Shown here one piece after another: positions 5,693 to 13,515 of a DNA stretch of 14,057 bases. The notes under the pieces were generated by a model. The model saw nothing but the letters and a program-made list of their open reading frames with translations. It searched no databases and was not told the DNA's origin. Every line of letters starts with the position of its first letter. Position 1 is the stretch's first letter. Source of the DNA: GCA-2746365 sp964651445 (GTDB lineage Bacteria > Pseudomonadota > Gammaproteobacteria > SZUA-229); assembly GCA_964651445.1 (NCBI GenBank), contig CAZYYW010000061.1, positions 1 through 14,057 on the forward strand, in the 5' to 3' direction. The position numbers and the translations under genes were made by a program.

Positions 5693-7099
5693 ATGAAACG
5701 TGAAGTGGATGTTGTTATTTTAGGTGCCGGCAGTGCCGGCCTGTTTGCCATGTCACAGGTAAAAAACAAAACGGATAGTTACGTGCTAATCAATGGCGGT
5801 GAATTAGGCACTACCTGTGCGCGCGTTGGTTGCATGCCCTCTAAAGTGTTGATTCAAGTGGCGGAAGATTTTCATCGTAAAAGCATTTTTGAGCGTGAAG
5901 GCATCGAAGGTGCAGAGACAATATCAGTAGACCTTGCCGCTAGTATGGAGCATGTGCAAGACCTGCGTGATGTGTTTGTGGATAGAACCTTGGGTGTGAC
6001 CGACGATATGGATGCGGCGCATTTAATTGACGGCTATGCAAAATTCATCAGCAATGACACGGTGGAAGTCAATGGCGAGCAGATAACCGCAAAGAGCATT
6101 ATTATCGCCACCGGTTCAACACCTGTGGTACCCGCCGCTTGGCAAGAATTTGCCGACGACATCATCACCACCGACGAATTTTTTGAGCTGGAAGACTTGC
6201 CTGAATCGATGGCGGTAATAGGTTTGGGTTCTATCGGTCTGGAGATTGGCCAGTCTTTGCATCGTTTAGGGGTAAAGGTGGCAGCGGTCGATCAACTAAG
6301 CAGTATTGCCAAGCTGGAAGACGAACAAATTAATGAACTGGCAATCGCCACCATTGGCAGGGAATTTCCATTATGGTTGGGGCAGGCCGCCAGCCTGCAA
6401 AAAGTGGACGCGGGCATACAAATCACAGCAGGTGATAATCAGATGGTGGTTAAAAAAGTATTTGCCAGCCTCGGTCGTAAGCCTAATCTTGGTAGTCTTA
6501 ATCTTGAAGCAACGGATATAAAACTCGATAGTAACGGCGTGCCACAGTTTGACCCATTAACCATGCAGCTTGACGGCTTGCCAATATTTATTGCTGGCGA
6601 CGTTAATGCAGATCGGCCGATATTGCATGAAGCCGGTCATGAAGGCCGAGTAGCAGGTTATAACGCAATGCAGCATGTAGCCGGTAATACGGTTGAAAAA
6701 TTCAAGCGAAAAGTAGCGCTGGGCATTACCTTTTGTGACCCGAATATTGCCACCGTCGGCGCACAGTTGCCGGAACTAAACGAGTCAGAAATAGCCATTG
6801 GGGAAATTCAGTTTGCACCAGTAGGGCGTGCCTTAATTATTGGTAAAAACCGCGGTCTGCTTAAACTTTATGTGCAAAAGTCCGATGGTTTATTGCTGGG
6901 TGCTGCGATGTGTTGTGTCAAAGCAGAAAATCTGGCGCACTTGATTGCATGGTCGATTCAAAATGGTATGACGGTATTTGATATGCTGAAAATGCCGTTT
7001 TATCATCCGGTAATCGAAGAAGCGTTGCAGGCAGCGTTGTACAATGTATTGTCGCAGTTGGATATCAAGCAGGAGATGGTTGAGCTGGAACGTTTGTAG
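5693..7099 (+). CDS. Dihydrolipoamide-dehydrogenase-like flavoprotein
   Basis: A 468-residue pyridine nucleotide-disulfide oxidoreductase. The FAD-binding GAGSAG is at 11-16, and the redox-active disulfide is C42/C47 in GTTCARVGCMPSK. The second nucleotide motif VIGLGSIGLEIG (175-186) is followed by D200, which suggests NADH over NADPH. AGDVNADRP (301-309) contacts FAD, and H438 with E443 in HPVIEE is the catalytic His-Glu pair. All active-site elements are intact. It is not beside any 2-oxoacid dehydrogenase genes, so a general lipoamide dehydrogenase role is uncertain. It is divergent from the rubrerythrin operon and may feed electrons into it. GAGG at 5682-5685 supports the start. Confidence 0.88.
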   Translation: MKREVDVVILGAGSAGLFAMSQVKNKTDSYVLINGGELGTTCARVGCMPSKVLIQVAEDFHRKSIFEREGIEGAETISVDLAASMEHVQDLRDVFVDRTLGVTDDMDAAHLIDGYAKFISNDTVEVNGEQITAKSIIIATGSTPVVPAAWQEFADDIITTDEFFELEDLPESMAVIGLGSIGLEIGQSLHRLGVKVAAVDQLSSIAKLEDEQINELAIATIGREFPLWLGQAASLQKVDAGIQITAGDNQMVVKKVFASLGRKPNLGSLNLEATDIKLDSNGVPQFDPLTMQLDGLPIFIAGDVNADRPILHEAGHEGRVAGYNAMQHVAGNTVEKFKRKVALGITFCDPNIATVGAQLPELNESEIAIGEIQFAPVGRALIIGKNRGLLKLYVQKSDGLLLGAAMCCVKAENLAHLIAWSIQNGMTVFDMLKMPFYHPVIEEALQAALYNVLSQLDIKQEMVELERL

Positions 7100-7175
7100 G
7101 GCATTGGTTCTGGATTTTCGCCCTATTAGAGTGCCTGAGTTTAGACAGGAATGGACTGTTAAAAGATAAAGAATT

Positions 7176-7264
7176 GTCCGCGAAACACGCAAAATACGCG
7201 AAAAAAGCAAAAGAAATAAGATCTTGTTTTTGGTTTTTTCGCGTATTTTGCGTGTTTCGCGGAC
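7176..7264. repeat. CGCGAAA-type long inverted repeat, perfect 31-base arms
   Basis: The arms 7176-7206 and 7234-7264 are perfectly complementary over 31 bases, with a 27-base loop centred on AAGATCTT. Each arm is built of 9-base units: CCGCGAAAC, ACGCAAAAT, ACGCGAAAA, and a decayed AAGCAAAAG running into the loop. It is non-coding and lies between the convergent 3' ends of the flavoprotein gene and the 190-residue unknown gene. It could end transcription or stabilise both mRNAs. Perfect arms suggest recent arrival or maintenance. Confidence 0.9.
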
Positions 7265-7336
7265 GAAAATTTTTGTTTTTAAGCGTGCCTCCATGCCAAA
7301 TGAAGCCACCCCAGTCCGGCTAAGCTGTTCGGTCGC

Positions 7337-7909
7337 CTAGTGTTTTTTAAGCGGGTGTGCGAGTTCGTTACGAATCGGGCAACCGTTTTCTGAAATCTGC
7401 CGGTAGGCGGCAAGACTGCCGGTTTTTTGCCACAAGTCCATGGCGGCTAATGGTTGTAATGCCGGTGCACTGTATTGGCGAATGGTTTGCAGCAAATCCA
7501 TTAGCAGCACAAAACTTTCTGCCAGTTGCTGATACAGTTCAGCAATGCCGCGCTGCGTAACGTCGCCAATGTGTTGGTAGGCGGAGCGGCCTAGATCAAC
7601 ATAATAACTCACGCTAACTTGGCGTTTTTCTGCGGATTGCGGGAACAAGCCGGAGACTAGCAGACACTGGTCTCCGATATTACGCAGTTGTTCACTGCGC
7701 AAACTGTGTGGCAGGTGGTGTAGATTTAAATAATCAGTTGCCAGTGCATGTGCATTTAGCTGCGGATTTTTGGCAAAGCGCATAAGTGTAAACACCAAAT
7801 AGCTCTGCATGGCTTCGTCAAGTTGACAGCCATAATCTTGTTCGGCTTCAGACACCAGCGTGTGCCATTGCGATAGTTCTGAGGCATCCAGAATAAGTTG
7901 TTTGTTCAT
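7337..7909 (-). CDS. Protein of unknown function, divergent from glyQ
   Basis: A 190-residue protein starting MNKQLILDASELSQWHTLV. I do not recognise a named family. It is predicted largely helical, without signal peptide or membrane segments, with two cysteines in the middle or N-terminal half (CQLDEAMQSY and DQCLLVSGLFP) and one near the C-terminus (NGCPIRNELAHP). Segments such as LRSEQLRNIGDQCLLVSGLFP, VSYYVDLGRSAYQHIG and LAESFVLLMDLLQTIRQ look conserved rather than random. A strong AGGAGGG at the proper distance before the ATG supports the start and real translation. It is transcribed away from glyQ across a 251-base spacer. Confidence 0.75.
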   Translation of the reverse strand: MNKQLILDASELSQWHTLVSEAEQDYGCQLDEAMQSYLVFTLMRFAKNPQLNAHALATDYLNLHHLPHSLRSEQLRNIGDQCLLVSGLFPQSAEKRQVSVSYYVDLGRSAYQHIGDVTQRGIAELYQQLAESFVLLMDLLQTIRQYSAPALQPLAAMDLWQKTGSLAAYRQISENGCPIRNELAHPLKKH

Positions 7910-7997
7910 ATACTCACCCTCCTGTATTACTTATCGGCATCAGACGGTATTTTTTGAGCATTTTGTCGAGAACATTGTAAAACGTATGTGTTTTCAG

Positions 7998-8015
7998 TAT
8001 TTTGCCTTTCGCGGA
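7998..8015. repeat. Decayed solo arm of the CGCGAAA-type repeat
   Basis: TATTTTGC followed by TTTCGCGGAC reproduces the outer right arm of the 7176-7264 element, apart from a changed base and a two-base deletion at the unit junction. No matching left arm is visible, so it reads as a degenerated or half copy within the glyQ upstream region. Confidence 0.45.
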
Positions 8016-8122
8016 CAAATTTCAGTGGCAAAAAATTCTGCCTAAGCTTTGCTCTCCTTCTATATATAGTCCTTTTTTGGTGGAATGACCACTACACTCG
8101 GCCATTTAGCACTTCCTTGGGG

Positions 8123-8128
8123 TATACT
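8123..8128 (+). promoter_or_regulatory. Possible glyQ -10 box
   Basis: TATACT 32 bases before the glyQ ATG, in the 251-base divergent spacer. There is no good -35 hexamer at the expected distance, so the assignment is tentative. Confidence 0.35.
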
Positions 8129-8160
8129 TCGCCTTTGTTCACCAAAATATTAGACTTTAC

Positions 8161-9093
8161 ATGGCATACGATGTTTCAACCTTTCAGGGACTGATTTTCG
8201 CGGTACAGGATTACTGGCACAAACAGGGCTGTGCGATATTACAGCCGCTGGATATTGAGGTAGGTGCTGGCACTTTCCACCCGGCAACCTTTTTACGCGC
8301 CATCGGCCCTGAGCCTTGGCGGTCGGCATATGTGCAAGCGTGTCGGCGACCAACCGACGGGCGTTACGGTGAAAACCCTAATCGTCTGCAACATTATTAT
8401 CAATTTCAAGTCCTGCTAAAACCCTCGCCTGACAATATTCAGGAATTATATCTTGGCTCATTGCAGGCACTGGGTTTTGACCTGCTAGAACATGATGTGC
8501 GTTTTGTTGAAGATAACTGGGAATCACCTACGCTGGGTGCTTGGGGCTTGGGTTGGGAGGTGTGGCTAAACGGCATGGAGGTGACTCAGTTCACCTATTT
8601 TCAGCAGGTGGGCGGGCTTGAATGCCGGCCGGTGACCGGAGAAATCACCTACGGTCTGGAACGACTTGCCATGTATTTGCAGGAAAAAGAAAGCATCTTT
8701 GATTTGATCTGGACACGTGGCCCGCAGGGTGATGTCACCTACGGCGACGTGTTTCATCAAAACGAAGTTGAAATGTCGGCGTATAATTTTGAGCATGCCA
8801 ATACCGATATGCTGTTCAAACAATTTGACGACAACGAAGCTGAAAGCCAGCGCTTGATTGCTTTGGGGTTGCCGCTGCCCGCTTACGAGATGGTCTTGAA
8901 AGCCTCGCATGCCTTTAATTTGCTCGACGCTCGTCATGCCATATCCGTCACCGAGCGCCAACGTTTTATCTTACGAGTGCGAGCACTTTCACGCGCGGTG
9001 GCACAGGCCTATTACGAGTCGCGTGAGGCTTTGGGTTTTCCTATCGGTAAAGCGGGTACGGCTACCGATATCGTTAAGGGAGATGCCGCATGA
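8161..9093 (+). CDS. glyQ: Glycyl-tRNA synthetase alpha subunit
   Basis: A 310-residue subunit of the tetrameric (alpha2beta2) bacterial enzyme that charges tRNA-Gly with glycine. The class II catalytic core is recognisable: FHPATFLRAIGPEPWRS (39-55), a motif-2 region CRRPTDGRYGENPNR (61-75), VRFVEDNWESPTLGAWGLGWEVWLNGMEV in the middle, and TGEITYGLERLAMYLQ. It is full length. Its stop overlaps the glyS start by four bases (ATGA), which couples synthesis of the two subunits. The ATG at 8161 has no clear Shine-Dalgarno sequence, but the N-terminus MAYDVSTFQGLIF matches the family. Confidence 0.98.
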   Translation: MAYDVSTFQGLIFAVQDYWHKQGCAILQPLDIEVGAGTFHPATFLRAIGPEPWRSAYVQACRRPTDGRYGENPNRLQHYYQFQVLLKPSPDNIQELYLGSLQALGFDLLEHDVRFVEDNWESPTLGAWGLGWEVWLNGMEVTQFTYFQQVGGLECRPVTGEITYGLERLAMYLQEKESIFDLIWTRGPQGDVTYGDVFHQNEVEMSAYNFEHANTDMLFKQFDDNEAESQRLIALGLPLPAYEMVLKASHAFNLLDARHAISVTERQRFILRVRALSRAVAQAYYESREALGFPIGKAGTATDIVKGDAA

Positions 9094-11207
9094 GCGATAA
9101 ACAGGATTTACTGATCGAGCTGGGCACCGAGGAACTGCCACCAAAAGCACTAAAAAAATTATCACAAGCCTTTACCGGCGGCGTGGTTAATGGCTTAAAG
9201 AAAATCGGTTTTGAAGTGAATGAAGTGCAATCATTTGCCGCACCAAGAAGACTGGCGATATTGCTTAAAGATATTGCAGCGGCACAACCAGATCGCAATG
9301 TTGAACGCAAAGGTCCAGCATTAAAAGCCGCTTATGATGCGGATGGTAAACCAACAAAAGCAGTGGTCGGTTTTGCAAGATCCTGTGGCGTTGAGGTGGA
9401 TGCCTTGCAGCAATTGGAAACCGATAAGGGTGTCTGGTTAGTCTTCAAAGCCACTGAAAAAGGCAAGCAGTTAGACGAATTGATTGAGAGCATCATTAAT
9501 CAATCGTTAGCAAAACTTCCCATTCCCAAACGTATGCGCTGGGGAAATAATGATGTTGAATTTGTGCGCCCAGTACACTGGTTAGTCTTAATGTACGGTG
9601 AAAAAGTTATCGACGCCAGCGTTCTGGGATTGAAATCATCGGCGAAAACGTTTGGCCATCGTTTTCATGCGCCGGGCGAAATCTCGCTAAACAATGCTGC
9701 CGATTATCAACAGGTATTGTTGTCACAAGGTTTTGTGATAGCGGATTTTGAGCAGCGTAAGCAAAAAATTAAACAGCAGGTGTTGGAGAGCGTTAAATCC
9801 TTAGCCGCAGAAGCGGTTATTGATGACGATTTATTGGATGAAGTCACCGCGCTCAACGAGTGGCCAATAGCGGTTATGGGTGAGTTTGATGAAATTTATC
9901 TGCAAGTGCCTGATGAAGCTTTGATAAAAACCATGCAGGATAATCAGAAATACTTTCCGGTAAGAGACAGTGCCGGCAAACTGAAAAACTATTTTGTGAC
10001 CATCAGCAATATCGACAGCAAGTCACCTGAAAAAGTAAAACAGGGCAACGAGCGAGTGGTGCGTCCACGTTTGGCAGATGCAAAATTTTTCTGGGAGCAA
10101 GATCAGAAGCAGCCTCTAGAAGATTTTAATCGTGCTCTGGAAAATGTGGTGTTTCAGGTGAAGCTGGGTACTCTGGCAGAGAAAACAGCGCGTGTTTCAA
10201 AACTGGCGGCTGATATCGCCGAGCAATTAAATGCGAATCTGGACTATGTAAAACGCGCAGCCTTACTGAGCAAATGCGATCTAATGACCGACATGGTGGG
10301 TGAATTTGCCTCATTGCAAGGCGTCATGGGCAAGCGATATGCACAGCAGGCGGGCGAAGCGGCGGAAGTTGCCGAGGCACTCGACGAACAATACCAACCC
10401 CGTGGAGCCAGTGATGATACCGCCAGCAGTGCCACGGGACAGATACTCTCCATCAGCGACAAGCTGGATACACTGGTCGGTATTTTTGCCATTGGCGAGA
10501 AACCAACGGGCGAAAAAGACCCCTACGCCTTGCGCCGTGCTTCGCTGGGAGTATTACGTACCATTATTGAGCGTCAGTTGGATCTTGATCTCAAACAGTT
10601 GATAAAAAAATCGGCCGAACTTTTGCAGAGTAAGATCGATGCCACGAAAGTTGAAGCCGAGGTTTTTGATTATATTATTGAGCGCCTGCGTGCCTATTAT
10701 CTTGATCGTGGTGTGAGCGCGGATGTGTTTGATGCGGTTTCGGCGCTGTCACCATCGCGACCACTGGATTTTGATAAACGCATTAAAGCGGTGTCTGCTT
10801 TTCGAGAACTCAGCGAAGCCGAGAGTCTGGCGGCAGCTAACAAACGAGTCGGCAACATCCTTAAAAAATCTAAGTTGGCAAGCGACCTATCAGTTGATGA
10901 AAGTTTATTGTCTGAAGTTGCCGAGAAAAATCTGTACCAAACGCTGTCTGCCCTCAGCCAAAAAGTGGAGCCATTGTTTGATGCCGGTGACTATGAAGCG
11001 GCCTTGAGTGAGTTATCATCCTTGCGTGATCCGGTGGATGCGTTTTTTGATTCGGTGATGGTGATGGTGGATGACGAAGCCATTAAGAATAATCGTATTG
11101 CCTTGTTAAATACCATGAACCAATTATTTCTGCGAGCAGCTGATTTGTCGCGCCTGCATCAACCCACTCAGCAGTCACCAAATCGCAAAGCACAGCGTAA
11201 GTCATGA
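9090..11207 (+). CDS. glyS: Glycyl-tRNA synthetase beta subunit
   Basis: A 705-residue tRNA-binding partner of GlyQ. It begins with the hallmark LLIELGTEELPPKAL and continues with the conserved PKRMRWGNNDVEFVRPVHW, MQDNQKYFPVRD and FFWEQDQKQPLEDF segments. An HD-like region lies around residue 395 (KCDLMTDMVGEFASLQGVMGKRYA), and the anticodon-binding domain is C-terminal, with SLRDPVDAFFDSVMVMVDD. The last 14 or so residues after AADLSRL (HQPTQQSPNRKAQRKS) form a polar, basic tail that I do not expect in most homologues. AAGGGAG at 9076-9082 supports the start. The stop overlaps the gmhB ATG by four bases. Confidence 0.98.
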   Translation: MSDKQDLLIELGTEELPPKALKKLSQAFTGGVVNGLKKIGFEVNEVQSFAAPRRLAILLKDIAAAQPDRNVERKGPALKAAYDADGKPTKAVVGFARSCGVEVDALQQLETDKGVWLVFKATEKGKQLDELIESIINQSLAKLPIPKRMRWGNNDVEFVRPVHWLVLMYGEKVIDASVLGLKSSAKTFGHRFHAPGEISLNNAADYQQVLLSQGFVIADFEQRKQKIKQQVLESVKSLAAEAVIDDDLLDEVTALNEWPIAVMGEFDEIYLQVPDEALIKTMQDNQKYFPVRDSAGKLKNYFVTISNIDSKSPEKVKQGNERVVRPRLADAKFFWEQDQKQPLEDFNRALENVVFQVKLGTLAEKTARVSKLAADIAEQLNANLDYVKRAALLSKCDLMTDMVGEFASLQGVMGKRYAQQAGEAAEVAEALDEQYQPRGASDDTASSATGQILSISDKLDTLVGIFAIGEKPTGEKDPYALRRASLGVLRTIIERQLDLDLKQLIKKSAELLQSKIDATKVEAEVFDYIIERLRAYYLDRGVSADVFDAVSALSPSRPLDFDKRIKAVSAFRELSEAESLAAANKRVGNILKKSKLASDLSVDESLLSEVAEKNLYQTLSALSQKVEPLFDAGDYEAALSELSSLRDPVDAFFDSVMVMVDDEAIKNNRIALLNTMNQLFLRAADLSRLHQPTQQSPNRKAQRKS

Positions 11208-11749
11208 AGTTAATCGTGCTCGACCGCGATGGTGTTATCAACCACGATTCTGATGCTTATATTAAAAGTGCAGAAGAGTGGTTGCCGATTACCGGCAGCC
11301 TGGAAGCCATCGCGCGCCTTAACCACGGCGGTTATACCGTGGTGGTTGCGTCAAACCAGTCAGGGTTGGCGAGAGGTTATTTTAATATTGAAACCTTGTC
11401 TGCCATGCATAAAAAAATGGATGAAATGCTGACCAAAGTTGGCGGCAAAATTGATGCGATTTTCTATTGCCCACATGCGCCGGATGATGCTTGTGATTGC
11501 CGTAAGCCTAAGCCCGGCATGTTATTGGACATCGGTCAGCGTTTTAACGTCCCTTTAAAAGACGTGGTTTTTATAGGTGACAGTATCTCGGATATAAAAG
11601 CAGCAAGCAATGCTGGCGCTAGAGCCATGCTGGTCCGTACGGGGAAAGGTGTTAAAGCAGAAAAAATATTATTGAGTGACTGCAAAGATTCGTCATCGGT
11701 TCCAGTGTTCGATGATTTGGCGGCTGCAGTAACCGCTATTTTACAGTAA
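11204..11749 (+). CDS. gmhB: D-glycero-D-manno-heptose-1,7-bisphosphate 7-phosphatase
   Basis: A 181-residue HAD-superfamily phosphatase that removes the 7-phosphate in the ADP-heptose pathway for the LPS inner core. Motif I is LDRDGVIN with nucleophile D7 and acid D9, motif II is SNQSG (50-54), and motif IV is GDSISD (125-130). The structural zinc site is C89, H91, C97 and C99 in the CPHAPDDACDC loop, with K101 and K103 following. All key residues are present. It overlaps glyS by four bases and is six bases before plsC, an arrangement also known around glyS in Pseudomonas. Confidence 0.95.
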   Translation: MKLIVLDRDGVINHDSDAYIKSAEEWLPITGSLEAIARLNHGGYTVVVASNQSGLARGYFNIETLSAMHKKMDEMLTKVGGKIDAIFYCPHAPDDACDCRKPKPGMLLDIGQRFNVPLKDVVFIGDSISDIKAASNAGARAMLVRTGKGVKAEKILLSDCKDSSSVPVFDDLAAAVTAILQ

Positions 11750-11755
11750 GCAGAT

Positions 11756-12499
11756 ATGGCGACAAAACCCGTTTTATTTTTACGCTCATTGATATTCTGG
11801 CTGGCTTTTATTTTCAACGTGGTCATTTTTGGTTTGCTGATTGTGCTTTTCTTTTTCACGCCGGTGTCGTTTCGCCTGAAAATCGCCCGTTTGTGGTCCT
11901 CTACAAATAATTTTTTGTTAAAAATATTCTGCGGTATTTCATTTAAAGTCACCGGTGTAGAAAATTTAGCACAGGTAGAAACCGCTATAATATTGTGCAA
12001 GCATCAATCGACCTGGGAAACATTGGCGCTGCATTCTTTTACCCCCGATGTGCACTGGGTGTTTAAACGCGAATTAATGATGATTCCTGTGTTTGGCTGG
12101 GCGCTGGCATTAACCGACCCCATTGCGATTAACCGTAGCGCTGGCAGGGCAGCGATGAAGCAGCTACTCAAAGAAGGCAAAAAGAAATTAAAAGCAGGTA
12201 AGTGGATGGTGTTGTTTCCCGAAGGCACTCGCACCCAACCAGGAAAAACTAAAAAATATAAAATTGGTGGTGCTCTGTTGGCAGAAAAAAGCGGTTATCC
12301 CATTATTCCGATAGCGCATAATGCCGGTGAGTTTTGGCCGAAACACAGCTTTATTAAATGGCCGGGCTGCATCACCGTGGTTATCGGCCCGGCTATTGAA
12401 GTGCAAGGGCGCAAAGCCGATGAAATTAACACGGAGGTTTTTGACTGGATTGAAGGCACCATGAAAGAAATCAGCGACCCTTCGCGATGGAATCGCTAA
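11756..12499 (+). CDS. plsC: 1-acyl-sn-glycerol-3-phosphate acyltransferase
   Basis: A 247-residue membrane-bound enzyme that acylates lysophosphatidic acid to phosphatidic acid. A hydrophobic N-terminal anchor (about residues 8-35) precedes the catalytic domain. The usual H-x4-D motif appears as KHQSTWET, that is H83-x4-E88. I have seen the same HQSTWET form in related gammaproteobacterial proteins, so it is a subfamily feature and not a lesion. FPEGTR (154-159) is the glycerol-phosphate-binding motif, and PIIPIAHNAGEFW follows. It is the last gene of the glyQ operon; a repeat element lies downstream. Specificity for a minor lyso-lipid cannot be excluded. Confidence 0.92.
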   Translation: MATKPVLFLRSLIFWLAFIFNVVIFGLLIVLFFFTPVSFRLKIARLWSSTNNFLLKIFCGISFKVTGVENLAQVETAIILCKHQSTWETLALHSFTPDVHWVFKRELMMIPVFGWALALTDPIAINRSAGRAAMKQLLKEGKKKLKAGKWMVLFPEGTRTQPGKTKKYKIGGALLAEKSGYPIIPIAHNAGEFWPKHSFIKWPGCITVVIGPAIEVQGRKADEINTEVFDWIEGTMKEISDPSRWNR

Positions 12500-12552
12500 C
12501 GAAATCATATGGGTCTATGCCATACCGAGTGGCTATACAGTTATTTTTTATA

Positions 12553-12685
12553 GACACAGAGACCACAGAGGTCACAGAGTTATCGTTTATAAGGTTTAAT
12601 AGAATTACCAAGCTTTAACATTGAGGTTTATCAATAACCATGTGTCGTCGTGTTAACTTTAAACACACTCTGTGACCCCTGTGTT
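12553..12685. repeat. CACAGAG-type inverted repeat, copy 2 (diverged right arm)
   Basis: The left arm 12553-12579 is identical over 27 bases to 2690-2716, again three CACAGAG units at 9-base spacing. The right arm retains two units (CTCTGTGAC at 12668-12676, CCCTGTGTT at 12677-12685); the third is lost. The loop is 88 bases instead of 24. It lies between convergent plsC and the TatD gene and may serve both 3' ends. Confidence 0.8.
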
Positions 12686-12720
12686 TATTATCTTGTCCAC
12701 TCAATGTGGCATAGTCCCAG

Positions 12721-13491
12721 TTATATCCTGAATAGAGCCTTTGCATTAATCGTGGTTTGCTGTGCTATTTTTTCCGACATTTCATTTCTTAGTGTTGCAA
12801 TAACGTCAAGCGTGTTTTTTAGATAGGCGGGTTCATTTCTTTCGCCAACGTGTTTGCTGTCGGGCTGATCCGGTGCGTCGGTCTCTAGTAGCAGTTTATT
12901 TAATGGGATATCTTTTGCTACCGCCTGTCCTTTTTTTGCATTTGAATATGTCATGCTGCCGCTAAGACTAATATAAAAACCTAAATCCACAAGTTGTTTT
13001 GCTTGTTCCAGACTGCCGGAGAAGCTGTGTATCATGCCGTTTAGACCGCTAAATTTTTTAATAATTTCAATGACGGTTTCCGTGGCTTTGACGGCATGAA
13101 TAACAGCCGGTAGCCGGTGGTTTTGTGCGAGGCTTAATTGCGCTTCAAAAAAATATAATTGAGTTTTCTTATCCGCTTGTTGTGGTCGAAAATCCAAGCC
13201 GCATTCGCCCACCGCCAATGGTTGGTGCTTATTGATATAGTCTTCTAGGTGTTCGATATCTTGTTTGTTGTGCTTGTTCAGCCAGTAAGGATGCAGTCCG
13301 TAACAGGCGTGTAGTTGTGCGTGTTGTTTGCAAAGTTGAGTGATTCGTTGCCAGTGTTTTTTTTCTGTGCCGGGGATGATGATGTCGCTAATATTATTGT
13401 TTTTGGCGCGTTGCAAAACTTGTGCGCGATCAGTGTCAAAAACTTCAAAATCAAGATGACAGTGTGAATCGATTAGAGTAGCGGCAGGCAT
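12721..13491 (-). CDS. TatD-family metal-dependent hydrolase
   Basis: A 256-residue TIM-barrel protein of the TatD DNase family. Expected metal ligands are visible: H10 and H12 (DSHCHLD), E96 (GECGLD), H132 (AVIHA), H155 (MIHSFSG) and D205 (LETDAP). Family members are 3'-5' exonucleases or deoxyribonucleases acting in DNA quality control, and several paralogues per genome are common, so no specific symbol is given. The HAVK sequence at H132 replaces the more usual HxRxA form. The gene is followed on the same strand by nothing before the repeat at 12553-12685, and it starts 24 bases after the end of the Pycsar-effector gene, so the two may be co-transcribed. Confidence 0.9.
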   Translation of the reverse strand: MPAATLIDSHCHLDFEVFDTDRAQVLQRAKNNNISDIIIPGTEKKHWQRITQLCKQHAQLHACYGLHPYWLNKHNKQDIEHLEDYINKHQPLAVGECGLDFRPQQADKKTQLYFFEAQLSLAQNHRLPAVIHAVKATETVIEIIKKFSGLNGMIHSFSGSLEQAKQLVDLGFYISLSGSMTYSNAKKGQAVAKDIPLNKLLLETDAPDQPDSKHVGERNEPAYLKNTLDVIATLRNEMSEKIAQQTTINAKALFRI

Positions 13492-13515
13492 TTAGCTAAA
13501 GTGTTTACCGGTTTC

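Noticed and set aside
7097..7125. TAGGGC/GCCCTA stem as the terminator of the flavoprotein gene
   Set aside because: The stem has six pairs with a loop of 17 bases, includes the stop codon and has no following T-run; too weak to list.
11996..12025. H-x4-E in PlsC as a damaged active site
   Set aside because: The HQSTWET form is, to my knowledge, usual in this gammaproteobacterial subgroup, and the FPEGTR motif is intact.
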